A DNA stretch of 47,112 nt, from positions 1 through 47,112 of the forward strand of contig CAZSRF010000016.1 in assembly GCA_964609155.1 (NCBI GenBank), written 5' to 3'. The translations under genes were made by a program, and so were the position numbers. Within the stretch, counting starts at the first letter, position 1; the number at the start of each line of letters is the position of its first letter. Below are positions 18,204-26,494 of the stretch, piece by piece. Source of the stretch: JAGOUU01 sp964609155. GTDB lineage: Bacteria > Pseudomonadota > Gammaproteobacteria > JAGOUU01. The notes under the pieces are model-generated. The model did no database searches and was not told where the DNA came from. It saw only the letters and a program-made list of their open reading frames with translations.

Positions 18204-18252
18204 AAAGCTGCTACGCCTTTCAACAAGGCGCAACCGCAGCAGGTTGTTTTTT
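18204..18252. terminator. Hairpin cluster between LysR and ZIP genes
   Basis: CGCCTT (18214-18219) pairs with AAGGCG (18225-18230). A second short stem, CAACC/GGTTG (18231-18246), is followed by six T residues on the plus strand. On the minus strand the larger hairpin is followed by a broken T run, so it could end the LysR transcript. It is weak in either direction. Confidence 0.3.
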
Positions 18253-18334
18253 GCTAATGATATAACATTGGTAGAACGGCATAATTCTGCCAGAAAAGTA
18301 AAATTGAATCCTAGTCTAATAAACAACCAGTTGT

Positions 18335-19213
18335 CTATTTATTAAAGAAATAATTAACAAAGTGTCTAATTTTAGGCTGTATAAAACGATGCTTCTGATA
18401 GTACAAGTATAGCGGAATTTCAGGATTTAGATAATCACTTAATACTTCTACTAATGTACCTTTACGTAACTCATCTTGAATAATATAGTTATGCAATTGC
18501 ACAATCCCTACCCCTAAGAGGGCGAATTGCTTTAATAATTGCGCATTATTTACTGCTAGCTTAGGCTCAAGGTTAATTATTGTTTTCTTATTTTTTAAAT
18601 CAGCGATTATATATTTCCCCGAACGCCCGAGATGATTAATATATTGATGTTGTTCTAAATCTTTTATAGATTTTGGTGTGCCATATTTGTTGAAATACTG
18701 AGGGGCAGCGCAGAGCACATAGCGAGTCTTATCAATCGGCCTTGCCACTATATCTAATGGAGCGGGCCAATTAACACCAAATACGATATCGATTTGCTCA
18801 GCGCGTAGATCAGTAATTCGTTCTTCAGTAATTAACTCAATTTTTACTTCAGGAAAATCTTGTTGGTATTTTATTAACACTGGTAATAATTTAGTTTCAG
18901 CCCAATATGGATTACAGCTGATCCTAAGAGTTCCAGTTGGCTTGGCGTTGAAGCTAGACAGTAAACCTCTAGTGAGTTCTAATTCATTTTTAAGCTTTTG
19001 ACATTGAGCAAATAATAACTTGCCTTCATCAGTTAACTCTACTTTTCTTGTACTGCGAATAAATAAAGGAATTTTTAATGAACCTTCTAGAAATTTGACA
19101 GTTTGACTTACAGCTGATTTAGAAACTCCTAAATTTTTTGCAGCAGTTGTAAAGCTAGCAGTACTCGCAACTGCCAGAAATACTTCAAAATGTTGTAAGC
19201 TTGCAGCATCCAT
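18335..19213 (-). CDS. LysR-family transcriptional regulator
   Basis: The N-terminal winged helix-turn-helix is typical (LQHFEVFLAVASTASFTTAAKNLGVSKSAVSQTVKFLEGSL), followed by a periplasmic-binding-protein-like effector domain (GTLRISCNPYWAETKLLPVLIKYQQDFPEVKIEL). It has 292 residues, standard length. It is transcribed divergently from the MFS gene at 19281, with a 16-bp palindrome between them, the classic layout in which a LysR protein controls the adjacent transporter. The effector is unknown. Confidence 0.93.
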   Translation of the reverse strand: MDAASLQHFEVFLAVASTASFTTAAKNLGVSKSAVSQTVKFLEGSLKIPLFIRSTRKVELTDEGKLLFAQCQKLKNELELTRGLLSSFNAKPTGTLRISCNPYWAETKLLPVLIKYQQDFPEVKIELITEERITDLRAEQIDIVFGVNWPAPLDIVARPIDKTRYVLCAAPQYFNKYGTPKSIKDLEQHQYINHLGRSGKYIIADLKNKKTIINLEPKLAVNNAQLLKQFALLGVGIVQLHNYIIQDELRKGTLVEVLSDYLNPEIPLYLYYQKHRFIQPKIRHFVNYFFNK

Positions 19214-19233
19214 AATTATATTGTTTATTTTTA

Positions 19234-19249
19234 ATTAACAATTGTTAAT
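19234..19249. promoter_or_regulatory. 16-bp palindrome, likely LysR operator
   Basis: ATTAACAATTGTTAAT is a perfect palindrome in the 67-base gap between the divergent LysR and MFS genes. It contains the T-N11-A spacing expected of LysR-type boxes. Confidence 0.6.
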
Positions 19250-19280
19250 AATATTGTATATTGTTTAACTAATCAAGATA

Positions 19281-20492
19281 GTGCATAATATAATTATTAA
19301 TTACAATTCATGGCATCTTAATATTTTGAGCTCCTTTAAAATTGCATTATTGTTAAGTTATATATGTATTGCTTCTATTTCAGCATCTATTATTACGCCA
19401 GCCTTGCCGCAAATCGAGACTGCATTTTCCTTGAAAAATGGAGCTATAGAATGGATAGTAGCTATTTTTTTATTTGGCTATGTTATTGGTCAATTAGTTT
19501 ATGGCCCATTAGCTAATAGATTCGGTAGGCTAATGGCACTTAGGAGCGGTTTAGGAATTAATATTATTGGCATATTAATATGCATAACAGCAAATTACTT
19601 ATTAAATTATAACATCCTATTATTAGGGCGATTTTTAACTGCTCTTGGCTCTGCGGCTGGTCTATCTTGTACCTTTATGTTAATTAATGAATTGTTACCA
19701 GTAGAACGAGCAAAACAAGCTATGTCCTTTACAGTAGTGTCATTTACTGTCGGGATAGGTCTTGCTATAACTGCAGGTGGTATAATAACTCAGTATTTAA
19801 ATTGGTCATATTGTTTTTGGATTTTGTTGATCCACGGTGCTTTAATGTTGATATTCACATGGCAATTTCCAGAAACTCTCAAGCAATCAATAGAATTAAA
19901 TGTTAGAACCATTGTTTCTGGATATGTTGTGGCACTTAGAAATAAAAACCTATTAATATTTTCTTTAGTTGTTGGTTTCGTATCAGCAGTGTCTTACTGC
20001 TATTCTGTAGCGGCACCAATTTATGCTCAAATAAACCTAAATCTTACACCTGATCTTTATGCTTATTGGAATTTATTAAATATTATAGGTATGTTATGCA
20101 GCGGTTACTTAAGCGCATATTTAATGAAAAAATATAGCCCAGAAAAAATTCTATACTTTGGGCTACTATTATTGGCTCCTTGTTTACTATCTTTGATATT
20201 GATAGTTTTAATTCAAAACGTACTTCCATTATGGTTTTTTATTAATACTATGTTCTTATATCTATTTAGTGGCCTTATTTTCCCTGCTGGATCATATTTA
20301 GCTTCGAATACTCTTACCGACAAAGCTAGTGCTTCTAGCATGATGTCTTTTATAAATATGAGCTCAGCAATGCTTGCTGTTATATTTATGAGCTACATCC
20401 ATTTGAGCACGATATCATCATTTAGTATAATACTAACTGGATTCTACTTTTTAGTGGTTAGTTTATTAATCTGCAATAGAAAATTATTGTAA
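19281..20492 (+). CDS. Bcr/CflA-type MFS efflux transporter
   Basis: This is a 12-helix major facilitator, probably a drug:proton antiporter. Motif A is seen in QLVYGPLANRFGRLMAL and the helix-5 antiporter motif in FTVVSFTVGIGLAITAGGII. It has 403 residues. The start is GTG at 19281 with a poor Shine-Dalgarno; an in-frame TTG fifteen codons on, just before the first helix, is an alternative. The LysR gene upstream is its likely regulator. Confidence 0.88.
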   Translation: MHNIIINYNSWHLNILSSFKIALLLSYICIASISASIITPALPQIETAFSLKNGAIEWIVAIFLFGYVIGQLVYGPLANRFGRLMALRSGLGINIIGILICITANYLLNYNILLLGRFLTALGSAAGLSCTFMLINELLPVERAKQAMSFTVVSFTVGIGLAITAGGIITQYLNWSYCFWILLIHGALMLIFTWQFPETLKQSIELNVRTIVSGYVVALRNKNLLIFSLVVGFVSAVSYCYSVAAPIYAQINLNLTPDLYAYWNLLNIIGMLCSGYLSAYLMKKYSPEKILYFGLLLLAPCLLSLILIVLIQNVLPLWFFINTMFLYLFSGLIFPAGSYLASNTLTDKASASSMMSFINMSSAMLAVIFMSYIHLSTISSFSIILTGFYFLVVSLLICNRKLL

Positions 20493-20495
20493 TAA

Positions 20496-20921
20496 TTACT
20501 TCAATTTTTTTCTAAAAAACACTCTATCATGACCTTCAATGTGAGCCTTGATACGCCCTATTTCTGAATAACCATTTTTAATATAAAAATCCACTGCCTG
20601 AAATGAATAAGTATCAGTTGTAGAATAAAATATGTTGCGATTCAGCCCTTCTTGTTCTGCAGCGAGCACTAATTTTGAGCCAATATCTTGACCTCTCCAT
20701 AGTTCATCGACCCATAATATTTCGATAAATATCGAGCTTTTTTCAGCATTGACTAGAACACCACCAATAATCTGATCTTGATTATAAGCAAAGATAGAAT
20801 ATTGCTCATCTTTACCAACTTTTTCGACATTAAATTGATATAGTTTTTCTCTTATAAATTCATTTTTTTCTTTATCTGGAGATAAGTCTGTTTTAATGAC
20901 TATATTTTCAAAGCTATTCAT
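20496..20921 (-). CDS. GNAT-family N-acetyltransferase
   Basis: A 141-residue single-domain acetyltransferase. The acetyl-CoA-binding motif A is seen around ILWVDELWRGQDIGSKLVLAAEQEGLNR, with R-G-Q-D-I-G matching R/Q-x-x-G-x-G/A. The C-terminal FQAVDFYIKNGYSEIGRI is typical of the fold. The substrate is unknown. It faces the MFS gene tail to tail with three bases between stops. Its leader shares 19 identical bases with that of the LysR gene. Confidence 0.85.
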   Translation of the reverse strand: MNSFENIVIKTDLSPDKEKNEFIREKLYQFNVEKVGKDEQYSIFAYNQDQIIGGVLVNAEKSSIFIEILWVDELWRGQDIGSKLVLAAEQEGLNRNIFYSTTDTYSFQAVDFYIKNGYSEIGRIKAHIEGHDRVFFRKKLK

Positions 20922-20975
20922 AATTATATTGTTTATTATCGCTGCTTTTCAGACGATTAATTTATGAGATTGGTA

Positions 20976-21296
20976 TTAGTATAATTCTTTACCCAGGTTA
21001 TCAATGTGTTCTAGCAGTTTTTTATCTGATACTGGATCCAACATATTATAAGCAATAACATCAAACAAGTATGGTGTGGCAATCTCATCTTCTAATTTAG
21101 CTTTGATTCTACCTAATGTAGTTAAATTAATATCCCCTTTTAAAGCTAAATCTATATCCGACCCTGGCTTGTAGTTACCAATAGCTCGCGATCCAAATAC
21201 AATGGCATGTTGAATTTCTGTAAAAGACTTTAACACTGTAATAATCAAGCTTAGATTTTTACTACTTAACCCAAACAATTCGCTACTGACTGTCAT
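20976..21296 (-). CDS. MNT-type nucleotidyltransferase (antitoxin-like)
   Basis: A minimal nucleotidyltransferase of 106 residues with the G-S-x10-D-x-D active site visible in FGSRAIGNYKPGSDIDLAL. In MNT/HEPN modules this small enzyme AMPylates its HEPN partner and neutralises it. Its start overlaps the end of the HEPN-like gene by 14 bases, so the two are almost certainly cotranscribed. Confidence 0.88.
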   Translation of the reverse strand: MTVSSELFGLSSKNLSLIITVLKSFTEIQHAIVFGSRAIGNYKPGSDIDLALKGDINLTTLGRIKAKLEDEIATPYLFDVIAYNMLDPVSDKKLLEHIDNLGKELY

Positions 21297-21696
21297 TGAT
21301 GATTTGCTGCTCTAAGTATGACATTAGTGTTTTAATAACCAGGTAGTAATGTTCTTTTATTAGCTGCAATGCTTTTTGCGCTAACTCTTCGTTATAAGTA
21401 TGAGCCATAAGATTTCTTTGATTTAACATGTCTATCCACGTATCACCATCTGTAATAATCTGCATATGAAAAGATTGTTTAATCACATCCCGCGGTGATA
21501 AGGCAGTAATGCCAATACTTTCTAGATAATCCTTCAACGTTTTCCAGGAAAGCTCAAAAGTATACTCATAGCTTTTGATGATTCCCTGCTTTTCTGCATC
21601 ATTAGGGGATATGATCTGAAGATTTTTTTCAAACTGCAAGAAAGCCTTCTTCCAATTCTGGTACCTTTGTTTCCAACGTACAGACTTATCATTCAT
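21283..21696 (-). CDS. HEPN-like nucleotidyltransferase-partner protein (HI0074 family)
   Basis: A helical 137-residue protein of the HI0074/HEPN type. The HEPN signature R-x4-H-x-Y is present as RNLMAHTYNE; in toxic HEPN RNases this is the active site, and the Tyr is the AMPylation target of MNT partners. YEYTFELSWKTLKDYLESIGI matches the family core. It is first in the pair, overlapping the MNT gene. It could be a toxin or a substrate-binding subunit; the intact motif favours an RNase-type toxin (inference). Confidence 0.85.
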   Translation of the reverse strand: MNDKSVRWKQRYQNWKKAFLQFEKNLQIISPNDAEKQGIIKSYEYTFELSWKTLKDYLESIGITALSPRDVIKQSFHMQIITDGDTWIDMLNQRNLMAHTYNEELAQKALQLIKEHYYLVIKTLMSYLEQQIINDSQ

Positions 21697-21814
21697 TTTA
21701 ATATCTTAACAAAATATCTTTATTAAGATTGATTTTATCACAATAGCAAGAATACCAAAATCCTTGTGCTTTAATTAATTTACAACTATCGTTAGCTTAG
21801 CTTAAAACAGGGAA

Positions 21815-21997
21815 TTAGTTAATTAAATAGTTTTCTACCCGTATGAGCGTGGACTTATCAACCCAACTAGTAGCGGCATGCACATGCCCTACAGTACAAA
21901 GATAAACTAACCCCATTATAAAAATTACAAATAGCTTAATGGCAATACCTTGAATTATTGTTTTAAAAATAGATTCATTGAGTTCAATGTGTGACAT
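21815..21997 (-). CDS. Possible small exported or membrane peptide
   Basis: A 60-residue frame with a hydrophobic stretch (KLFVIFIMGLVYLCTVG) followed by HVHAATSW, which could be a signal-peptidase site, leaving a mature peptide of about 19 residues. No Shine-Dalgarno is visible and the family is unknown. It lies alone between the HEPN/MNT pair and glpD. Coding status is uncertain. Confidence 0.3.
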   Translation of the reverse strand: MSHIELNESIFKTIIQGIAIKLFVIFIMGLVYLCTVGHVHAATSWVDKSTLIRVENYLIN

Positions 21998-22104
21998 AAA
22001 TAAACTTTTATTATTAGTGGATTATTATTATTAATTCTATGAACTAGAGTATATAAAGCGCTTTAAAAAAAGTAAATAAAATGCAAACAAAACTAAAAAA
22101 TAAA

Positions 22105-23646
22105 TTACAAATCATCTATATATTGCTGTAATAATGCTGTTTGTTCGCTATTTAAATACAAACCCAATTTGGTACGCCGAAAGAGTATATCTTCCGCACA
22201 ATCAGCATATTCTTGGCTTAGAAGATAATCTACTTCTCTTTGATATAATTGATGCCCAAAGTCATAACCAAGATCCTCCATGCTTTTGGCATTTAACAAG
22301 ATTTGATATACTAAATCACCATATGTTCTGACATAACGTGAAGCTAATTCATTATTAAGCCACCGATATTTATGTTGTAACTCAAAGATAAATTGAGCAT
22401 GATTAGCCTTATCATAACCCATTGTTTTTAATGCAAGGGCCCCTTTTACAAAATCACCCCCTGGCAAATGAGTTAATTGATTTAATGGCGTTTTTAACTC
22501 AGGCTGCTTAAATAATTTCTTCTCTAAGTCTGACAATTTTTTAATCACCTGATTCGCTAAAACCCTATAGGTAGTTATCTTACCGCCATAGATGTTAATA
22601 AGCGGCATAGAATCATAGCAATCTATCTTGTATTCTCTAGTATTTTCACTGGCTGTTGTACCCGCTTCATCAAAAAGGGGCCTAACCCCGCTGTAACTAT
22701 AGACTATAGCCTGCTTAGTTATTTTATTTTTAAAATACTGGTTATAACAAGCTAAGAGATAATCTATTTCTGCTTCGGAAATCTCTGCTTTCTCTTGCTC
22801 AGAAGCTTTAATCAGTACCTCTGTAGTCCCTATCAGAGTAAAATTATCTTCATAAGGAATAACAAAGATGATTCGTCCATCATTATTTTGCAGCACATAA
22901 CTTTTTAAGTGATTATACAACTTTGGAAGAACTATATGGCTTCCTTTTATTAATCTAACTTGATACTTTGGCTGTAATTTTAAATTATCTTCTAATACTT
23001 TGTTTACCCAAGGTCCTGCAGCATTAATAATGTACTTAGTTTGAATATAAAAAGATCCATTACGCTTAACACAACGTACTTTAATATCCCATAATTTTTT
23101 ACTTACATTATAGACAGCACTTTCTATGAAGACTTTTTTATTTATATTTGCTCCATAACGCTTAGCTTGTAATAAATTTAAAATAACTAATCTCGTGTCA
23201 TCAACCCATAAGTCCGTATAAATATAGCCTTTTTTGAAAAGATTATTAGAATCTAATTGTTGCAGATTAATAGCTTTTGTTTTATTATACTTGCCATTAA
23301 TTGCGAGCATATCATAAATAAATAAGCCTAATCTTATAAGCCATGAGTTTCTAATTTTAGAGTTATTAATTAGAATAAACTCCATAGGCCAGATTATATG
23401 TGGCGCTAGATTTTGTAAAATATTTCGTTCTTTTAAAGAAGCTTTCACCAAGTAAAAATCATAGTTTTCAAGATATCTCAAGCCACCATGAATTAACTTT
23501 GTACTACTACTCGATGTGCCACTACCAAAATCATTTTTTTCTGCTAAAAATACTTTTAACCCTTGGCTACTTGCAGCTAATGCTATCCCTGCTCCATTAA
23601 TTCCACCGCCCACAATAAACAGATCGTAAATAGCATTATCATCCAT
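22105..23646 (-). CDS. glpD: Aerobic glycerol-3-phosphate dehydrogenase
   Basis: GlpD is the membrane-associated FAD enzyme that oxidises glycerol-3-phosphate to dihydroxyacetone phosphate and feeds electrons to quinone. The N-terminal dinucleotide fold DLFIVGGGINGAGIALAAS, the FGSGTSSSSTKLIHGGLRYLE signature, GPWVNKVL and a C-terminal helical domain are all present in 513 residues, the normal length. No glycerol kinase or facilitator is next to it. The start is at 23646, 19 bases after the upstream gene's stop, so the two may be cotranscribed. Confidence 0.95.
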   Translation of the reverse strand: MDDNAIYDLFIVGGGINGAGIALAASSQGLKVFLAEKNDFGSGTSSSSTKLIHGGLRYLENYDFYLVKASLKERNILQNLAPHIIWPMEFILINNSKIRNSWLIRLGLFIYDMLAINGKYNKTKAINLQQLDSNNLFKKGYIYTDLWVDDTRLVILNLLQAKRYGANINKKVFIESAVYNVSKKLWDIKVRCVKRNGSFYIQTKYIINAAGPWVNKVLEDNLKLQPKYQVRLIKGSHIVLPKLYNHLKSYVLQNNDGRIIFVIPYEDNFTLIGTTEVLIKASEQEKAEISEAEIDYLLACYNQYFKNKITKQAIVYSYSGVRPLFDEAGTTASENTREYKIDCYDSMPLINIYGGKITTYRVLANQVIKKLSDLEKKLFKQPELKTPLNQLTHLPGGDFVKGALALKTMGYDKANHAQFIFELQHKYRWLNNELASRYVRTYGDLVYQILLNAKSMEDLGYDFGHQLYQREVDYLLSQEYADCAEDILFRRTKLGLYLNSEQTALLQQYIDDL

Positions 23647-23665
23647 AATAAATTATTAATCATTA

Positions 23666-25432
23666 TTAAACTGAAGGCCGTTTTTCTGCTGACTCTAAGA
23701 GCACTGTTCTTAATTCAAAACAAAGTTTACCCAAATCTGTCGTTGTCTTTCTATACCAACCAAATTTTCTCGTTAAAATGGATTGAGATTCATCTTCTTG
23801 TTTTGCTTTAGTATATATTTTTTCTATCTTAATTACAGCACTCGGATATTCTTCTTCTGTACAATTCAATACGAAGTTGTATTTATCTTTCAATCTTTGA
23901 AGCCGAGCATATTTATTACTCGTTGATTCAGGTGGTGCTACCCATGAGATATAAATCCCAAAAATATTTAAGAACTTAGAAATAATTATAACTGTAATAT
24001 ATAAAACAAGTCGTATTAACTTTGATAAGCTAATACCGAGCCCAATGGTAATCAAGCTATTGTTGATTTCAAGTATATTAGTTTTAATTAGTTGTTTTAT
24101 TCTAGAGTATTCTATTTTTGTTTTATCAAAAAATCTTGCTTGTGGCTTAGACTTAATATGTACACCAAAATGAGTCCTTTCTTGTGGCACAGTAGTAGTT
24201 ACAGGAAATACTGGTGACAAAAAAACTAAACTACTCAGTTTCTCGTGATGTTTATTAATATAAATAGTTTTAGACACTCCCAATACTTCTGTCAGTTTTT
24301 TTCTTACTATTTTATAGCCCCCGTAGTCACTGCTTACTCTAATAAAAGCTTGCCGTGGTTCAGTGCTTGCCCATAAAATCATTCGACTAAGATGACTTAT
24401 CACCGCAGTATCAGCAATTAAATATAAATAATATTGTTTATTTTTTCTTAATCTATCATAAGCATCTACATATAATCTTGTCTGCTTTCTTATATCTGCA
24501 TAAATAAATTCACTAATTTTATTAGCAATAAATTCTCTATCGCTTTTATACAATTGACTCAGATTAACTTTAAGATAGTATTCTATATGAGGATCTAACT
24601 GCAAAATTTTTTCTAAAAATCTATAAATTGTAATAAGCTGCGTATCACTGACTTTATGATAGTCCCAATCAGTAGGTACTGCTTTATTTTTTGGAAAAAA
24701 ATTACCACCAAAACTACTATGCCTACCTGGTAATATATCCATTTCATGTGCTGCAACAGCTTCTTCTGGATAAGTAGAAGGAACAACAGGATCAAACGCC
24801 CAAATATTTTCATGCTGTGCATATAAAATTAATGAACTGCTCACTATTGATTTAGGTAACGGCTTGAAAATAACAGCTTGTTTCCAGCTAACAAAGCCCG
24901 AAGCATGGATTCCAGGAACTGGATCTGTTAATAGCAAATTTATTTTTACCTTAAGCAGGCTGGCTTCCAAGATCAAGCTTTGCTTACTATTTAATTCTCT
25001 TAACAATTTTCTAGTATTAAATAAAACACGTAAAAAACTAAATATATTACAACTAGATGATTCTGGAGCTATACAGTTTTTTAAATCTTCTGGTGATCTC
25101 TGTTTATCTGCTTCTAGATGAGATTGAATCCTGGTAACAATCTTATCTATAAAATGTGATATAGCGATAGCTTGGCAAGCACCACGGCTATGAGCAATAA
25201 GAATATACTCAGTCTCTCCTTTGATAGTCTGCTCAATTATTTTATAAAGAGCCATGGCTGTATGCTCAGAACTACCAAAACCGAAGATACGCTCTGGTCC
25301 AACACATTCCCAAAGGATATTTGGGGGTATAATATCAGCAATAATGCTCAGCGTATCACCAAGAGGCTTATGCTTAGATATTGTATCTAGATGCTGCTGA
25401 CCTGAGCCATGTAAGACTAGATAGAAGGGCAT
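23666..25432 (-). CDS. Large alpha/beta-hydrolase-like protein, unknown function
   Basis: A 588-residue protein I cannot name. The N-terminus (FYLVLHGSGQQHLD) and a G/A-x-S-x-G-like elbow in YILIAHSRGACQA point to an alpha/beta hydrolase, perhaps of the DUF2235 or lipase-effector type. HSSFGGNFFP later could hold the catalytic His. The middle is Tyr/Lys-rich. A hydrophobic segment (LIRLVLYITVIIISKFLNIFG, about residues 490-510) suggests membrane contact. It lies between lpxC and glpD and is likely in a transcript with glpD. Host-directed or lipid-directed activity is a guess. Confidence 0.65.
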   Translation of the reverse strand: MPFYLVLHGSGQQHLDTISKHKPLGDTLSIIADIIPPNILWECVGPERIFGFGSSEHTAMALYKIIEQTIKGETEYILIAHSRGACQAIAISHFIDKIVTRIQSHLEADKQRSPEDLKNCIAPESSSCNIFSFLRVLFNTRKLLRELNSKQSLILEASLLKVKINLLLTDPVPGIHASGFVSWKQAVIFKPLPKSIVSSSLILYAQHENIWAFDPVVPSTYPEEAVAAHEMDILPGRHSSFGGNFFPKNKAVPTDWDYHKVSDTQLITIYRFLEKILQLDPHIEYYLKVNLSQLYKSDREFIANKISEFIYADIRKQTRLYVDAYDRLRKNKQYYLYLIADTAVISHLSRMILWASTEPRQAFIRVSSDYGGYKIVRKKLTEVLGVSKTIYINKHHEKLSSLVFLSPVFPVTTTVPQERTHFGVHIKSKPQARFFDKTKIEYSRIKQLIKTNILEINNSLITIGLGISLSKLIRLVLYITVIIISKFLNIFGIYISWVAPPESTSNKYARLQRLKDKYNFVLNCTEEEYPSAVIKIEKIYTKAKQEDESQSILTRKFGWYRKTTTDLGKLCFELRTVLLESAEKRPSV

Positions 25433-25449
25433 AATTGTTATTAAGCAAG

Positions 25450-26379
25450 TTACGCTAAGCCCTCAGCATATGTGGAAAAACTGGGCAGTCTAAAATCTGC
25501 TTTACGAATTGATTCTTTAGTAAAATCAACAAACTCCCAAGCATGCTCATTTTGTAACAAACTATTCAACAATCTATTATTGAGGGCATGCCCTGATTTG
25601 TACCCTGAAAAATGTCCAAGAATACTATACCCTAAAAGATACAAATCACCTATAACATCTAATACTTTGTGTTTAACAAATTCATTATGATACCTTAAGC
25701 CACCTTCATTAACTACAGTGTAATCGTTTAATACAACTGCATTATCTAAACTTGCGCCACGAGCCAAATTACGAGCTCTCATAGCCTCATACTCATTCAT
25801 AAAGCCAAATGTTCTGGCGCGAGAGATATCTTTAATAAAAGAATTATCAGTAAAGTCTATTTCTAAATTTTGCATATCATCTTTAAAGGCAGGATGATCA
25901 AAATTTATACCAAAAGTAATCTTAAAGCCATCATATGGTTCCAAGCAAGCTGATTTGTCTCCACATACGATTTCAATCTTTTCTTTAATTTTGATAAATT
26001 TTTTAAAAGCATGTTGCTCTTCAATACCAGCAGATTGTATTAAAAAAACAAAGGGGCTTGAACTACCATCCATAATAGGAATTTCTGACGCGTCAACATT
26101 AACATAAGCATTATCAATACCCAAACCAGAAAAGGCTGCCATCAAATGTTCAATAGTATAGATCTTAACATCACCCTTTACCAAGGAAGTTGATAAAGTT
26201 GTCTCACCAACGTTATGAGGATGCGCTGCAATTTCCACCATAGGCGACAAATCCGAACGACGAAAAACAATACCAGTATTCACTGGTGCAGGACTTAAAA
26301 TTAATTTAACCTTCTGACCAGTGTGTACGCCTACCCCTGAGGCTTTTATTGTATTTTTTAAAGTACGTTGTCTAATCAT
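25450..26379 (-). CDS. lpxC: UDP-3-O-acyl-N-acetylglucosamine deacetylase LpxC
   Basis: LpxC is the zinc deacetylase for the committed step of lipid A synthesis. The start MIRQRTLKNTIKASGVGVHTG is canonical; I used the ATG at 26379 (GGAA nine bases upstream) rather than one five codons earlier. Zinc ligands are visible: His in TIEHLMAAFSGLGIDN, and His and Asp in FVKHKVLDVIGDLYLLG. The catalytic His lies in FSGYKSGHALNNRLL. It has 309 residues. It closes the division/cell-wall run, as in E. coli, with its own promoter candidate. Confidence 0.97.
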   Translation of the reverse strand: MIRQRTLKNTIKASGVGVHTGQKVKLILSPAPVNTGIVFRRSDLSPMVEIAAHPHNVGETTLSTSLVKGDVKIYTIEHLMAAFSGLGIDNAYVNVDASEIPIMDGSSSPFVFLIQSAGIEEQHAFKKFIKIKEKIEIVCGDKSACLEPYDGFKITFGINFDHPAFKDDMQNLEIDFTDNSFIKDISRARTFGFMNEYEAMRARNLARGASLDNAVVLNDYTVVNEGGLRYHNEFVKHKVLDVIGDLYLLGYSILGHFSGYKSGHALNNRLLNSLLQNEHAWEFVDFTKESIRKADFRLPSFSTYAEGLA

Positions 26380-26418
26380 TAATCCATATTCCAAGTACTA
26401 AGCATGATAGGTAATATA

Positions 26419-26446
26419 ATAATATAGCCATTTGCTATCTTGTAAA
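26419..26446 (-). promoter_or_regulatory. Candidate lpxC promoter
   Basis: On the minus strand TTTACA (26441-26446), a 16-base spacer and TATTAT (26419-26424). Transcription would start about 33 bases before the lpxC ATG, in the ftsZ-lpxC gap. Confidence 0.5.
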
Positions 26447-26494
26447 TATTATCAATCATTACCACCAAAATGTATACAAAATATCTAACTTTCT

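Noticed and set aside
18036..18326. 96-codon minus-strand frame between ZIP and LysR genes
   Set aside because: It overlaps the ZIP gene start in another frame, has no recognisable domain, and crosses the hairpin-rich gap.
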